11,232 bases of DNA, from contig JAEXAH010000109.1 in NCBI GenBank assembly GCA_023458315.1, positions 1 through 11,232 of the forward strand, in the 5' to 3' direction. Position 1 is the first letter of the stretch. Each line of letters begins with the position of its first letter. The notes below the pieces were generated by a model. That model did no database searches. It was not told the DNA's origin and worked only from the letters and a program-made list of their open reading frames with translations. Shown here piece by piece: positions 1 to 6,678 of this stretch. Both the position numbers and the translations under genes were made by a program. Source of the stretch: Pseudomonadota bacterium. Its GTDB lineage: Bacteria; Pseudomonadota; Alphaproteobacteria; Rhodospirillales; Magnetospirillaceae.

Positions 1-49
1 TCAGCGAAGCGGCAACAAAATACCGGGCGTGACGCCCGTGAAACCTTAA

Positions 50-126
<77 letters not shown>

Positions 127-130
127 AATC

Positions 131-170
131 AAAAGGCCCTGACTGGAAACAGTCAGGGCCTTTTCTCGTT
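131..170 (+). terminator. Rho-independent terminator of the tRNA-fMet gene
   Basis: A perfect 15-bp stem, AAAAGGCCCTGACTG at 131-145 and its complement at 150-164, closes a GAAA tetraloop. The A-tract and T-tract ends form part of the stem, and TTTTCTCGTTT follows. It begins four bases after the CCA end, so it ends the tRNA transcript. Confidence 0.93.
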
Positions 171-197
171 TCCGCGCCCCGCCATCGAGCTCCACCA

Positions 198-431
198 TTC
201 TACAAATGGAAGACCAAGTACGGCGGTCTGGACGTGTCGGAAGTCCGGCGGCTGAAGGCACTTGAGGGCGAAAACGCCCGGCTGAAGAATCTGCTGGCTG
301 AATCCATGCTGAATGAGGTCGCACGGCGAGCCGTCGGGGGGCATCCGCATCTACCGGCTTTACCGCGAGGAAGGCTTGGCGGTGCGGAAGCGCCAAGCCC
401 GCCGCAAGGCCATCGGCACCCGTGCGCCGAC
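198..431 (+). mobile_element. Degraded IS3-family (IS407/IS2-like) transposase remnant
   Basis: Two pieces of an IS3-family element remain, in different frames. From 198 the frame reads FYKWKTKYGGLDVSE, then RLKALEGENARLKNLLAESM. This is the C-terminal half of OrfA after its helix-turn-helix, with the leucine-zipper-like segment. Near 315-348 the sequence jumps to another frame reading IYRLYREEGLAVRKRQARRK and GTRAP, a piece from the N-terminal third of OrfB just before its DDE integrase domain. The OrfA start, the linker between the pieces and the whole catalytic domain are missing, so the element is dead. The family call rests on memory of conserved IS407-group sequences. No terminal inverted repeat was found. 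Confidence 0.82.
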
Positions 432-447
432 GGGGGAAATCCCCCAA
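432..447 (+). repeat. Dispersed palindromic motif, copy 1 (GGGGGAAATCCCCCAA)
   Basis: Arms GGGGGA and TCCCCC flank AA. The same 16 bases occur exactly, inverted, at 10816-10831, and a one-mismatch copy of the 14-base core lies at 5330-5343. This copy sits at the junction between transposase and lipoprotein remnants. Confidence 0.6.
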
Positions 448-699
448 GTGACAACCGAAGCCGAACGCACCACCATCAACCTGATCTCGGAAGCCAATCT
501 GACCGGCTATGCAGTCAAGGAACAGAAGTTCATTCCGTCCGGTGGGCAGTACCGCGCCTATGTGCTGCTGCAATACCCGCTAGGAAGCGCCAACCGGCTG
601 TTGGTGGATCAGGTGGGCAAGGACGCGGCGCTTCAGGGACAACTGCGGGCGTCGAAGGCGTTTCGGGAGTTGGAGGAAGCGTTCAAGAAGAGTGAGTAG
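432..699 (+). pseudogene. C-terminal remnant of an LPP20-like lipoprotein gene
   Basis: In the frame of the OrfB piece, about 88 codons run to a TAG at 697-699. The peptide includes VTTEAERTTINLISEANLTG, then QYRAYVLLQYPLGSANRLL and a charged helical tail ending EAFKKSE. The YRAYVLLxYPLGxAN pattern resembles the C-terminal half of LPP20-type outer-membrane lipoproteins; this assignment is from pattern memory. No signal peptide, lipobox or own start is present. The open frame 313-699 is a chimera of the transposase piece and this tail, and the join falls at the GGGGGAAATCCCCC motif. It might still be translated, but it looks like debris. Confidence 0.5.
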
Positions 700-731
700 C
701 GTTATAAATCATCTATTTCACGGAGGAAGAA

Positions 732-1133
732 ATGAAATCAATTGTTGTCTGGTCGGTTTTTTGCCTCATCGCGGCGACAAATTCTACTAATTCAGTTGCG
801 GGTGAAATTATAAAAGATGCCATTGGAAATAAATGCAATTTAGCGTTCGAGAATACGGGTGTAAAAATGATGTTCGAGGCAGAAAAGTCCCTCATGAAAA
901 TCGTTACATGGAGGTTTGAGTCGAAAATTCCATGCACGGATGCTGGATCTACTGTTATTATGATGGATAATAATAAAGAATTCGGGCGTGGTTCAATAAA
1001 AAGAAATGGTGCAGAAAGAACTGCTCTTATGAATGACAATGGATGCTTGTATTATATTTATTTTTCCCCGGATGGGGTGCATGATGTCAGTATGAAAAGC
1101 GATCATGCCGCAAAATGCAAAAAGTCACCTTGA
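732..1133 (+). CDS. Small secreted protein with four mature cysteines, unknown function
   Basis: This encodes 133 residues. The ATG at 732 is preceded by CGGAGGAAGAA, a good ribosome binding site. Residues 1-24 look like a Sec signal peptide (MKSIVVWSVFCLIAA core, likely cut near SVAG/E), so the product should be exported. The mature part has cysteines at 35, 68, 105 and 129, which could form two disulfides in the periplasm. I recognise no domain. The gene is strikingly rich in A and T (many AAA, AAT, ATT and ATA codons), unlike its GC-rich neighbours, and it lies next to the IS remnant, so recent horizontal acquisition is likely. A TATAAA at 703-708 could be a -10 element, though no good -35 partner is visible. 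Confidence 0.8.
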   Translation: MKSIVVWSVFCLIAATNSTNSVAGEIIKDAIGNKCNLAFENTGVKMMFEAEKSLMKIVTWRFESKIPCTDAGSTVIMMDNNKEFGRGSIKRNGAERTALMNDNGCLYYIYFSPDGVHDVSMKSDHAAKCKKSP

Positions 1134-1146
1134 TGTACGAATAAGA

Positions 1147-1973
1147 ATGGGGTGAGTAATCCCAGTTGTTGCTATTGTCCTGACAATGACCGCCTGCGAC
1201 CGGGTCGAGACACGCACACTGACGGAACGGTGCACCGTCGAGATGGTGGCCGAGGATGGGCGGGCCAGCGTGCGGCCTGTGCTGGCCGCACGCTTCAACG
1301 CCGTCACCGGGGTGTTGTTGCTGATCGTGACCAAGGAGGTGTCGGGCGAGATGCGGGCGTTCGACACCTATGACGAGGCCGAAGCCACGGTGAAGGAAAA
1401 ATCACCCGACGTGGTGCATGATATTCTGATGACGCCGTTCGCCATCGCCCTTTACCCGCTGGATGCGTCGGCGCGTCGTGGCCTGCCGGAACTGCTCCAC
1501 GCCAGGGGACTGGAGCGCCGGGAACAAGTCTCCACCGGTCGCGTCAGCGCCGAGGGCAGGCCGTTGGGCAGGCAGGGAACCAGCCGCCATCTCTGGCCCG
1601 GCCTGACACGGTTCCTGTCCGTCGAGGAAGCGCCGCCGCGCCAGCGCCACAATTACAGCGACGGCGAGGCGGTGTTCGACCTGTACGATGTCATCGATGA
1701 TGCCGCTCAATTGCTGGACTGCGAAAGCCTGTCGCTCCGCGCCTGGACCGAGGCAGGGGGCAAGCGTGAGGCGCGCGAAGCGGCGGATGAGATCATCGAC
1801 CATGCCGTTGGCGATTCCTGGGGCGCGTTCTGCGCCCAGCCGATTCCCGCCATGACGTTTACCCGCTGCCGCCGGAGGATTTGGTGCCGCCGCCCAAACC
1901 TGAACCCGAACCACAACACCCCCTGCCTTTGATCGCCCGGTTCGTGGCATGGTGCCGATGGATGTTCGGATGA
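1147..1973 (+). pseudogene. Disrupted lipoprotein gene of unknown function
   Basis: The longest open frame runs from ATG 1186 to 1932, but that start deletes a signal peptide. Reading upstream in the same frame gives M-G-stop-VIPVVAIVLTMTAC from ATG 1147: a lipoprotein signal with lipobox-like MTAC, interrupted by a TGA at 1153-1155. A CGA-to-TGA change would explain it and would restore an N-terminal arginine. At the 3' end the open frame turns into an unlikely R/C/N-rich tail after about 1850. Shifting to the third frame gives YPLPPEDLVPPP, then KPEPEPQHP and LIARFVAWCRWMFG, ending at TGA 1971-1973. That stop overlaps the next ATG as ATGA. The body (about residues 10-220 of the open frame) has good GC-rich codon use but no domain I know. 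If intact it would be a proline-tailed envelope lipoprotein. An annotation pipeline might call 1186-1932 as an intact hypothetical protein. Confidence 0.6.
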
Positions 1974-2290
1974 AGTGCAGGCTGTCATCTGTCCCGGAAA
2001 CCGCACGCGACCGCCGCTTCGCCTTCCTGTTGCCGTCCGTCTTGTGGGCGGTGTTCGCCGCCCTTGCGCCGTTGCCGATGCTGAACCGTCTGGCCCTGGG
2101 CGACGAAGTAATGCCCATCGCCGCCTTGGTCGGTCAGGTGTCCAAATGGTTCTTCCACCCATGGATGGATGATTATCCGGCTACCACGCTGATCATGGTC
2201 ATGACGGTGGCTTCCGGCCTGTTCTGGTATCGTCTGCTGCGGGGCATGGAGGTGATGGCGGGAAAGGGAGCGACGCGCTTTGACGGCTGA
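1970..2290 (+). CDS. Small two-TM membrane protein, unknown function
   Basis: This encodes 106 residues from an ATG overlapping the restored stop of the preceding lipoprotein gene (ATGA at 1970-1973); ATGs at 1949 and 1958 are in-frame alternatives. There are two hydrophobic segments: residues 17-38 (FAFLLPSVLWAVFAALAPLP) and about 72-90 (TTLIMVMTVASGLFW). The stretch between them holds GQVSKWFFHPWMDD, probably outside the membrane, and the C-terminus is basic. Its 3' end overlaps the next gene by 11 bp, so the two are probably co-translated. No family is recognised. Tight spacing with a lipoprotein gene upstream and a larger membrane protein downstream suggests one envelope complex. Confidence 0.7.
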   Translation: MKCRLSSVPETARDRRFAFLLPSVLWAVFAALAPLPMLNRLALGDEVMPIAALVGQVSKWFFHPWMDDYPATTLIMVMTVASGLFWYRLLRGMEVMAGKGATRFDG

Positions 2291-3164
2291 GACCGGCACG
2301 CCCGCGCGCCCCATCTTCGTCTTTCACGAAGCGACTTTCAGTGTGGCGGATCAATTATGGCCCATGCTCGCCCTGGGCGTTCTCGGCGCCTTGTTCCTGC
2401 TGCTGCCCATCCAGCAGGCCCTGGCATGGGAAGGGCCGCCGGAAACCGCTCTGGTGGTGCTTTGGCTGTTGAATGGCGGCATGGTTTGGTTCCTCGGCCA
2501 TGGCCTGCTGTGGGCCTGGTTGAGCATGCGGCGCGGCGAGAAGGCCGGGTTGAGGGTGGCGGAAGGCGATGAATATCTGGAGGTTGCCTTCTTCGTCGGC
2601 TCACATCCCTGCCGGGTCCAGCGTTTCACCTACGCCGAGATCACCGGCTGCGGCGTCGGCACGTTTTTCGACGCCATTGGCAATCCCCGTTCCCACCCCT
2701 ATGTGGCCACGCATGGCCTTATCGGCGGATCAAACAAGACCATGATCCCGCTGGCGGTCCTGCAGGATGCCCGACGGATCTTCGAATATCAAAGCCATGC
2801 CATCGCCGTCGATCTGGACCGCGTCATCCGCCGCCACTGCGACCTGCCCCAACCCGAAATTCCCCTGGCCGTGATCGCCGAGGAGAAGGAACGGGAGGTT
2901 TTGCGGCATGCGGCACAGGTGTTCGAACGGCTGAAACGGGAACGGGCGGTACGCGAAGCCCGTTTTCTTGGCCAGGACTGGCCCCGCATCGGTCTGGCGA
3001 TGGCGGCGACCGCGCTGCTGTGCGTGGCCTGGCTGGACGGCGAGATACGCCTGCGTTGGGATGACGGCTCGGACTGGCTGGTGGTCGCCATCGTGTTCTA
3101 CGGCTTTCACAAGTTGGCCGGGGCGCTTCTGAAAGCGTGGCGGGAGCGGCCACGGGACGAGTAG
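2280..3164 (+). CDS. Four-TM membrane protein with cytoplasmic PH-like/coiled region, unknown
   Basis: This encodes 294 residues from a TTG start at 2280. GGGAG lies about 11 bases upstream, and the gene overlaps the end of the previous one. Hydrophobic segments lie at about 27-47, 56-82, 235-252 and 264-282. Between them (85-230) is a soluble domain. Its first half (LRVAEGDEYLEVAFFVG, then the segment containing TYAEITGCGVG) is beta-rich and recalls small membrane-anchored PH-like domains. Its second half (EEKEREVLRHAAQVFERLKR) is a charged helix likely to form a coiled coil. This order is typical of membrane proteins with a cytosolic middle domain; the PH comparison is inference only. An ATG at 2357 lies out of frame, so TTG is the best start seen. 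Confidence 0.75.
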   Translation: MTAETGTPARPIFVFHEATFSVADQLWPMLALGVLGALFLLLPIQQALAWEGPPETALVVLWLLNGGMVWFLGHGLLWAWLSMRRGEKAGLRVAEGDEYLEVAFFVGSHPCRVQRFTYAEITGCGVGTFFDAIGNPRSHPYVATHGLIGGSNKTMIPLAVLQDARRIFEYQSHAIAVDLDRVIRRHCDLPQPEIPLAVIAEEKEREVLRHAAQVFERLKRERAVREARFLGQDWPRIGLAMAATALLCVAWLDGEIRLRWDDGSDWLVVAIVFYGFHKLAGALLKAWRERPRDE

Positions 3165-3254
3165 GACGCGCACGCCCTTGCCGCCACGCCCTTCTGCACA
3201 CATACTGCCATTCGGTTGTGGGGGCGGGGGCAGTATCACGGCATCCATGCATGG

Positions 3255-3275
3255 GGGGCACCATGGCGGTGCCCC
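3255..3275 (+). promoter_or_regulatory. Stem-loop upstream of the MFS-luxR operon
   Basis: GGGGCACC (3255-3262) and GGTGCCCC (3268-3275) form a perfect 8-bp stem with a 5-nt loop, just after the palindrome CCATGCATGG (3245-3254). No T-tract follows, so it is not an obvious terminator. It may be an mRNA leader structure or a weak end for the upstream genes. Confidence 0.35.
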
Positions 3276-3348
3276 GGTGATGGCCGTTCCCGATCGACCG
3301 CCGGAAGAACTTTCGCGCATGGCGCTGGCCAGGAACCAGGACATGGTG

Positions 3349-3366
3349 CCGTTTCCGCGGAAACGG
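3349..3366. promoter_or_regulatory. 18-bp perfect palindrome, candidate operator
   Basis: CCGTTTCCGCGGAAACGG is its own reverse complement over 18 bp and lies 24 bp before the MFS start codon. A perfect dyad of this length, with 9-bp half-sites, in a short upstream region is what a dimeric regulator would bind. It is also close enough to the start to block initiation as an RNA hairpin. The LuxR-type protein encoded two genes on is one possible binder, but nothing in the sequence proves it. Confidence 0.5.
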
Positions 3367-3390
3367 TGACGGAGAGGGAACGGAAAACAC

Positions 3391-4551
3391 ATGAGCCAGG
3401 CTGGTCGGACACCGCCGAACCTTGCTGTCCTGTCCGCCGCCTCAGCCCTACTGGCGGCGGCGGTGGGGGCATCCTATGCCTATGTGGACTTGTCGCTGAA
3501 CCGCTTTGGGCTATCGGCCACCGCCATCGGAATGAACGCAGCAATGCCGGCCCTGGGCTGGTTACTGGCAACGCCGCTGATGCCCTGGGCCTTGCGCCGG
3601 TTCAATCCCAAGGGCTTGCTGTTGGGCCTGCTGGCGGTCGCCATGATCGCATCGTCTGGATTTCCCACCTCCACCGATCCTGGCATATGGATGGTTCTGC
3701 GGTTCCTGTTCGGCGGCTGCGCCGGGATGGTGTTCCGTCTCGTGGAATACTGGATCAACGCGGCCTCGTCCGAGTCTCACCGCGCCCGCAACGTCGGCAT
3801 CTATGCCACAGCCTTCTGCGCCGGCGCCATGACGGGGGCGGCGATCGTGCCTGCGGTGGGGCTTGAGGGCTGGCCGCCGGTGGTACTGATGCTGGCGTTG
3901 ACGCTGGCCGCTGCCGTGGTGTTCGCCATGCTCAGGGACGCTCCGCCCGCCATCGACGCGGTTCCCCGGCTGTATTGGCGCCATTGCGGTTATTCCGGTA
4001 CCGCCTTCGTCGCCATCTTCGGCGCGTTGGTCTGGGGCCTATTCGAAGCGGTGCCCTATACCCTGATGCCGGTCTACGCGGTGCGGGTGGGACTGGCCGA
4101 GGATTGGGCGGCATGGACGGCCAGCGCCTTCCTTCTGGGGGCACTGATGTTTCCGGTCCCATTGGGGTTGGCGGCCGACCGGTTCGGCAAGATGAAGGTG
4201 GTAACGATCAACGCCGTCGCCGCCATGGCTATCCCTTTGATCCTGCCGCAGGTCACGCATGCGCCTGTTGCCCTGCTGGTCGTCATGGTCCTGTGGGGCG
4301 GTTTTTCCGGTTCCCTCTACACCGTCCCCCTGGCGATGCTGGCCGACCGGTTCAAAGGGGCGGAACTGGCCGGGGCCAACGCCGTCTTCGGCACCTTGTA
4401 TGCCCTGGGAAATCTGTGCGGCCCGCCCCTGCATGGCCTTGCCATGGACTGGCGCGATCCGCAAGGATTGATGGCGAGCGCGGCTTTGTTGTTCGCTCTT
4501 TTCCTGGGAATCGCTCTTCGGCACTCCTGGAGGGCCGGCGGCCGCCAATGA
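3391..4551 (+). CDS. MFS transporter, YcaD-like
   Basis: This encodes 386 residues, the usual length for a 12-TM major facilitator. Hydrophobic segments are spread over the whole protein. The second half carries the MFS motif A, GLAADRFGK (259-267), and the first half has RFLFGGCAGM (103-112) followed by EYWIN (119-123). That arrangement resembles the RFLxG...ESWLN signature of YcaD-type transporters, which likely export or import small molecules with the proton gradient. The substrate cannot be told from sequence. GAGAGGGAA at 3371-3379 is a plausible though distant ribosome binding site. The stop overlaps the ATG of the LuxR gene (ATGA), so transporter and regulator are translationally coupled; the regulator may control this transporter or sense its substrate. 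Confidence 0.88.
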   Translation: MSQAGRTPPNLAVLSAASALLAAAVGASYAYVDLSLNRFGLSATAIGMNAAMPALGWLLATPLMPWALRRFNPKGLLLGLLAVAMIASSGFPTSTDPGIWMVLRFLFGGCAGMVFRLVEYWINAASSESHRARNVGIYATAFCAGAMTGAAIVPAVGLEGWPPVVLMLALTLAAAVVFAMLRDAPPAIDAVPRLYWRHCGYSGTAFVAIFGALVWGLFEAVPYTLMPVYAVRVGLAEDWAAWTASAFLLGALMFPVPLGLAADRFGKMKVVTINAVAAMAIPLILPQVTHAPVALLVVMVLWGGFSGSLYTVPLAMLADRFKGAELAGANAVFGTLYALGNLCGPPLHGLAMDWRDPQGLMASAALLFALFLGIALRHSWRAGGRQ

Positions 4552-5309
4552 AAAGCCAACGGACATCCTTTTCCAGAATGCTCCAGAACGCCGCCGAGGA
4601 TTTTCGGCAGGCGGCGGGGAAGGATGATCTGTGGCACCGTCTGCGCCGCCAGTTATCCGGCTTCGCCATTTCCGGCATACAGTACGGGACCGAGGCCATG
4701 GGGCAAGTCAGGTGTGACCACACCACGGTGGCATTTGACAGCTTCAATCCCGACTATCTTCAGACCAAGCTGCGCGAAGGTTTGCTGGAGCATGACGAGT
4801 TCGTCCGCGCCGGAATAATCGAAACCGCTCCCATTCTATGGGATGATGCCAGCATCGTTGCCGCCCGCGTGGCCGGTTTTTCTCCCGAAGCGAAGCTGTC
4901 ACTGGATATCGATTGGTCGTTCGGTATCACCACGGGCGTCACACTTCCCATGCGGTTCGCTGATGGATTGGGTGTCAGCGCCATGGGATGTCACGCTGCC
5001 GGAATGCCGTGGGCGGAATTCGACAGCCTGTGGCGGGAATACGGCGGGACCATCGCGGGCATCGCCAGTGCCTTCGACACCGCGTTACGCCGCGATCATG
5101 TCGGGGAGCTGTTTCCCCTGAGCGCCCAGGAACGCGAATGCCTGCTGTGGCTGGCGGCGGGGTTGCAACACAAACAGATTGCTGATCGCCTGTGCCTGAC
5201 CGACAAACAGGTGGGGAAGAGATTCGCGACGGCACGCACCAAGTTGAATGCCGTCACCACCACCCAGGCCATGGCGACCGCCCTGATCTTCGGGCTGATA
5301 GATCCATAG
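4548..5309 (+). CDS. LuxR-family regulator, autoinducer-binding plus GerE HTH
   Basis: This encodes 253 residues, the standard length for AHL-type LuxR proteins. Residues 20-180 match the autoinducer-binding domain and 189-250 the GerE helix-turn-helix (LSAQERECLLWLAAGLQHKQ, then IADRLCLTDKQVGKRF and ARTKLNA). Aligning by spacing to TraR (W57, Y61, D70, P71, W85, G113) gives Y70, K74, D83, E84, W98 and G126. So the Asp, the second Trp and the Gly are kept, but the first Trp, the Tyr and the Pro are not. This suggests a ligand other than a typical acyl-homoserine lactone, or none. No luxI-type synthase lies in the window, so it behaves as a solo regulator. The ATG at 4548 overlaps the MFS stop. 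The open frame extends far upstream only as a shadow of the MFS gene. Confidence 0.9.
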   Translation: MKSQRTSFSRMLQNAAEDFRQAAGKDDLWHRLRRQLSGFAISGIQYGTEAMGQVRCDHTTVAFDSFNPDYLQTKLREGLLEHDEFVRAGIIETAPILWDDASIVAARVAGFSPEAKLSLDIDWSFGITTGVTLPMRFADGLGVSAMGCHAAGMPWAEFDSLWREYGGTIAGIASAFDTALRRDHVGELFPLSAQERECLLWLAAGLQHKQIADRLCLTDKQVGKRFATARTKLNAVTTTQAMATALIFGLIDP

Positions 5310-5329
5310 CGCCGCACCGCGGATGGCGC

Positions 5330-5347
5330 GGGGAAAATCCCCCAATT
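5330..5347 (+). repeat. Dispersed palindromic motif, copy 2 (GGGGAAAATCCCCCAATT)
   Basis: It differs from copy 1 by one base in the 14-base core (G to A). It shares CCCCCAATT with the reverse complement of copy 3. It lies between the LuxR gene and the small GerE gene and touches the predicted -35 hexamer at 5346-5351, a position fit for an operator. Confidence 0.5.
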
Positions 5348-5373
5348 GCCGCCATAGCGGGTTCCCCTACAAT
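5346..5373 (+). promoter_or_regulatory. Candidate sigma70 promoter of the small GerE gene
   Basis: TTGCCG (5346-5351) and TACAAT (5368-5373) are separated by 16 bp. The -10 matches consensus at five of six positions and the -35 at four. The ATG at 5404 lies about 30 bp downstream of the -10. The GGGGAAAATCCCCC motif runs into the -35, so a protein bound there could block or recruit polymerase. Confidence 0.4.
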
Positions 5374-5403
5374 CCGCATGTCTTGAATTTCAATGCGTGC
5401 GCG

Positions 5404-5634
5404 ATGGCCCACACATCTTCGTCCCTCCCTTCGCTTACGTCACGCGAACGGCAATGTTTGACCCACTTGGCGCGGGGGTTGCGGGTCAATGCCGTGGCTG
5501 AAGCCCTGGGCACCGATCCTAAGACGGTGGAAAAGCAGATCGCCTCGGCACGGGCCAAGCTGGGCGCGGCCACCCGCGAACAGGCGGTCGCCATCGCCAT
5601 CCGCAACAACCTGCTGAACGGGGAGGGCGGCTGA
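5404..5634 (+). CDS. Stand-alone GerE (LuxR-type) HTH protein
   Basis: This encodes 76 residues from ATG 5404, all of which form one DNA-binding domain: LTSRERQCLTHLARGL (11-26), AVAEALGTDPKTVEKQIASA (30-49), then ARAKLGAATREQAV. There is no receiver or ligand-binding domain. It resembles the HTH of the LuxR protein just upstream (shared SxxERxCL, LAxGL, KxVxK and ARxKLxA positions), so it may descend from a partial tandem duplication. A bare GerE domain can act as a constitutive regulator or compete with a full-length partner. No clear Shine-Dalgarno precedes the ATG. The frame stays open to a GTG-less start near 5323, but the upstream part looks non-coding. Confidence 0.8.
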   Translation: MAHTSSSLPSLTSRERQCLTHLARGLRVNAVAEALGTDPKTVEKQIASARAKLGAATREQAVAIAIRNNLLNGEGG

Positions 5635-5643
5635 AGATGGTTT

Positions 5644-5660
5644 GGATCAACGGCTGATCC
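5644..5660 (+). promoter_or_regulatory. Inverted repeat before the hydrolase gene
   Basis: GGATCA (5644-5649) and TGATCC (5655-5660) form a 6-bp dyad with a 5-nt spacer in the 53-bp gap between the GerE gene and the hydrolase gene. It has no T-tract. It could be an operator or a weak leader hairpin. Confidence 0.3.
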
Positions 5661-5687
5661 GCAACCGGGACCATAAGGGGGGGGGAG

Positions 5688-6638
5688 ATGGGGAGCAAAT
5701 CCACCGGCTCGCGCATGCTGCGGCTCTGCACCGTCACCGCGCTGGCATGTTTGACGGTGACATCAGCGCGGGCCGATTTCGCGGCGATGATCAAAGACAT
5801 GGCCGACAGCGCCATGGCCGAATACCGCCGTATCGACGCCGCTGCCAAGGCCACCGTCGCCAGGGAGCGTGGCGACGGCACTTGTGCCGCCCGTGCCGCA
5901 GGTTTGTCGGCGCGCCTCGATGAGGCTGTTCGCCTGGCGCGACTGAGCGCAGACATCTACAACCACCCCCAGACGCTGGAAATGAAACGGCAAGGAGTGA
6001 CAAGGGAAAGCTGGAGGGACGAATTGGACCGCCGCGTCACCGCCTACCGCGACCCGGTTTCGGAAGGCTACGCCGAGGTCGTCGAAGACGGCGATACGCT
6101 GATCGTGGTCTTTCTGGGAACTCGCCTGGTTTCATTCAAGGACGTCATGACCGACGTCGCCCAAATGTCCGGGACATTGCCTGTCAAGTATCGCTGGGCC
6201 AGCGCGCTGGTGGAACAGATGCGCCAACGTTTTCCCGGCCAGCGACTGGTGGTGACCGGCCATTCCCTGGGGGGCGGTCTCAGCATGTACGCCGCTTTGC
6301 ATCATCCCGTCGAAGCGGTGGCGTTCAACCCGGCCGGGTTGTCGCCCGTGATCCTGAGCGAGATTCCCGCAGCGCAACAGGTCGCCGCGGGCCAGCGTAC
6401 CGCCAGTTTCATCGCCCGCAGCGGCGCGGCGATCGAACCCGTTTCGGCGGTTTCCCTGGCTGGCGACACCTCGATCGTCGGGCGCCGCTATCTGGTGGAT
6501 ATCGGAACGGTGCTGACGCCGCTGAAGCGGCACGACGCCTTCCGGTTGGCCAACACCCTGGAATCCCTGGCCGCGCGGAAGGGATCGCTGGCGGCGAGTT
6601 CCATTTGCGACAACGATCTGGGTTTCGAACGGCACTGA
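5688..6638 (+). CDS. Secreted alpha/beta hydrolase, lipase class 3-like
   Basis: This encodes 316 residues. An 8-G run ending GGGGGAG precedes the ATG at 5688; the next ATG at 5715 has no site at proper spacing. Residues 1-29 form a signal peptide (MLRLCTVTALACLTVTSARA, cut after ARA), so the enzyme is exported. VVTGHSLGGGLSMYAA carries the nucleophile elbow with catalytic Ser193. LIVVFLGTRLVSFKDVMTDV (138-157) matches the FRGT...D oxyanion-side block of class 3 lipases and DUF2974 proteins. His282 in LKRHDAF is the likely catalytic histidine; the acid is uncertain (D260 is possible). The family hydrolyses lipid or other esters; the real substrate is unknown. Cys66 and Cys307 could form a disulfide. 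It follows the regulators on the same strand and ends in a terminator. Confidence 0.87.
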   Translation: MGSKSTGSRMLRLCTVTALACLTVTSARADFAAMIKDMADSAMAEYRRIDAAAKATVARERGDGTCAARAAGLSARLDEAVRLARLSADIYNHPQTLEMKRQGVTRESWRDELDRRVTAYRDPVSEGYAEVVEDGDTLIVVFLGTRLVSFKDVMTDVAQMSGTLPVKYRWASALVEQMRQRFPGQRLVVTGHSLGGGLSMYAALHHPVEAVAFNPAGLSPVILSEIPAAQQVAAGQRTASFIARSGAAIEPVSAVSLAGDTSIVGRRYLVDIGTVLTPLKRHDAFRLANTLESLAARKGSLAASSICDNDLGFERH

Positions 6639-6668
6639 ATCCGGCCCGGCGGGCCGGATTCTTGTTCT
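6637..6668. terminator. Bidirectional intrinsic terminator between convergent genes
   Basis: A perfect 11-bp stem, GAATCCGGCCC (6637-6647) and GGGCCGGATTC (6651-6661), has a 3-nt loop and is followed by TTGTTCTG. It begins inside the hydrolase stop codon. The minus-strand operon ends at 6679, so the hairpin can serve both convergent transcripts, although the T-tract favours the plus strand. Confidence 0.75.
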
Positions 6669-6678
6669 GATGTGTGGC

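Noticed and set aside
24..38. Hairpin CGGGCG/CGCCCG just before the tRNA
   Set aside because: The stem is only 6 bp with no T-tract, too weak to call a terminator of an upstream gene outside the window.
1402..2118. Long minus-strand open frame (238 codons)
   Set aside because: Antisense shadow of the lipoprotein gene body and the small membrane gene; the product is R/A-rich without domains, and the plus-strand frame has better codon use.
3216..3390. Possible small gene in the gap before the MFS gene
   Set aside because: Frames here give Gly/His-rich peptides or run into the MFS gene out of frame, and the region is full of palindromes.
3975..4547. Upstream extension of the LuxR frame inside the MFS gene
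   Set aside because: The peptide is arginine/glycine-rich out-of-frame translation; ATG 4548 gives the normal LuxR length and an ATGA overlap.
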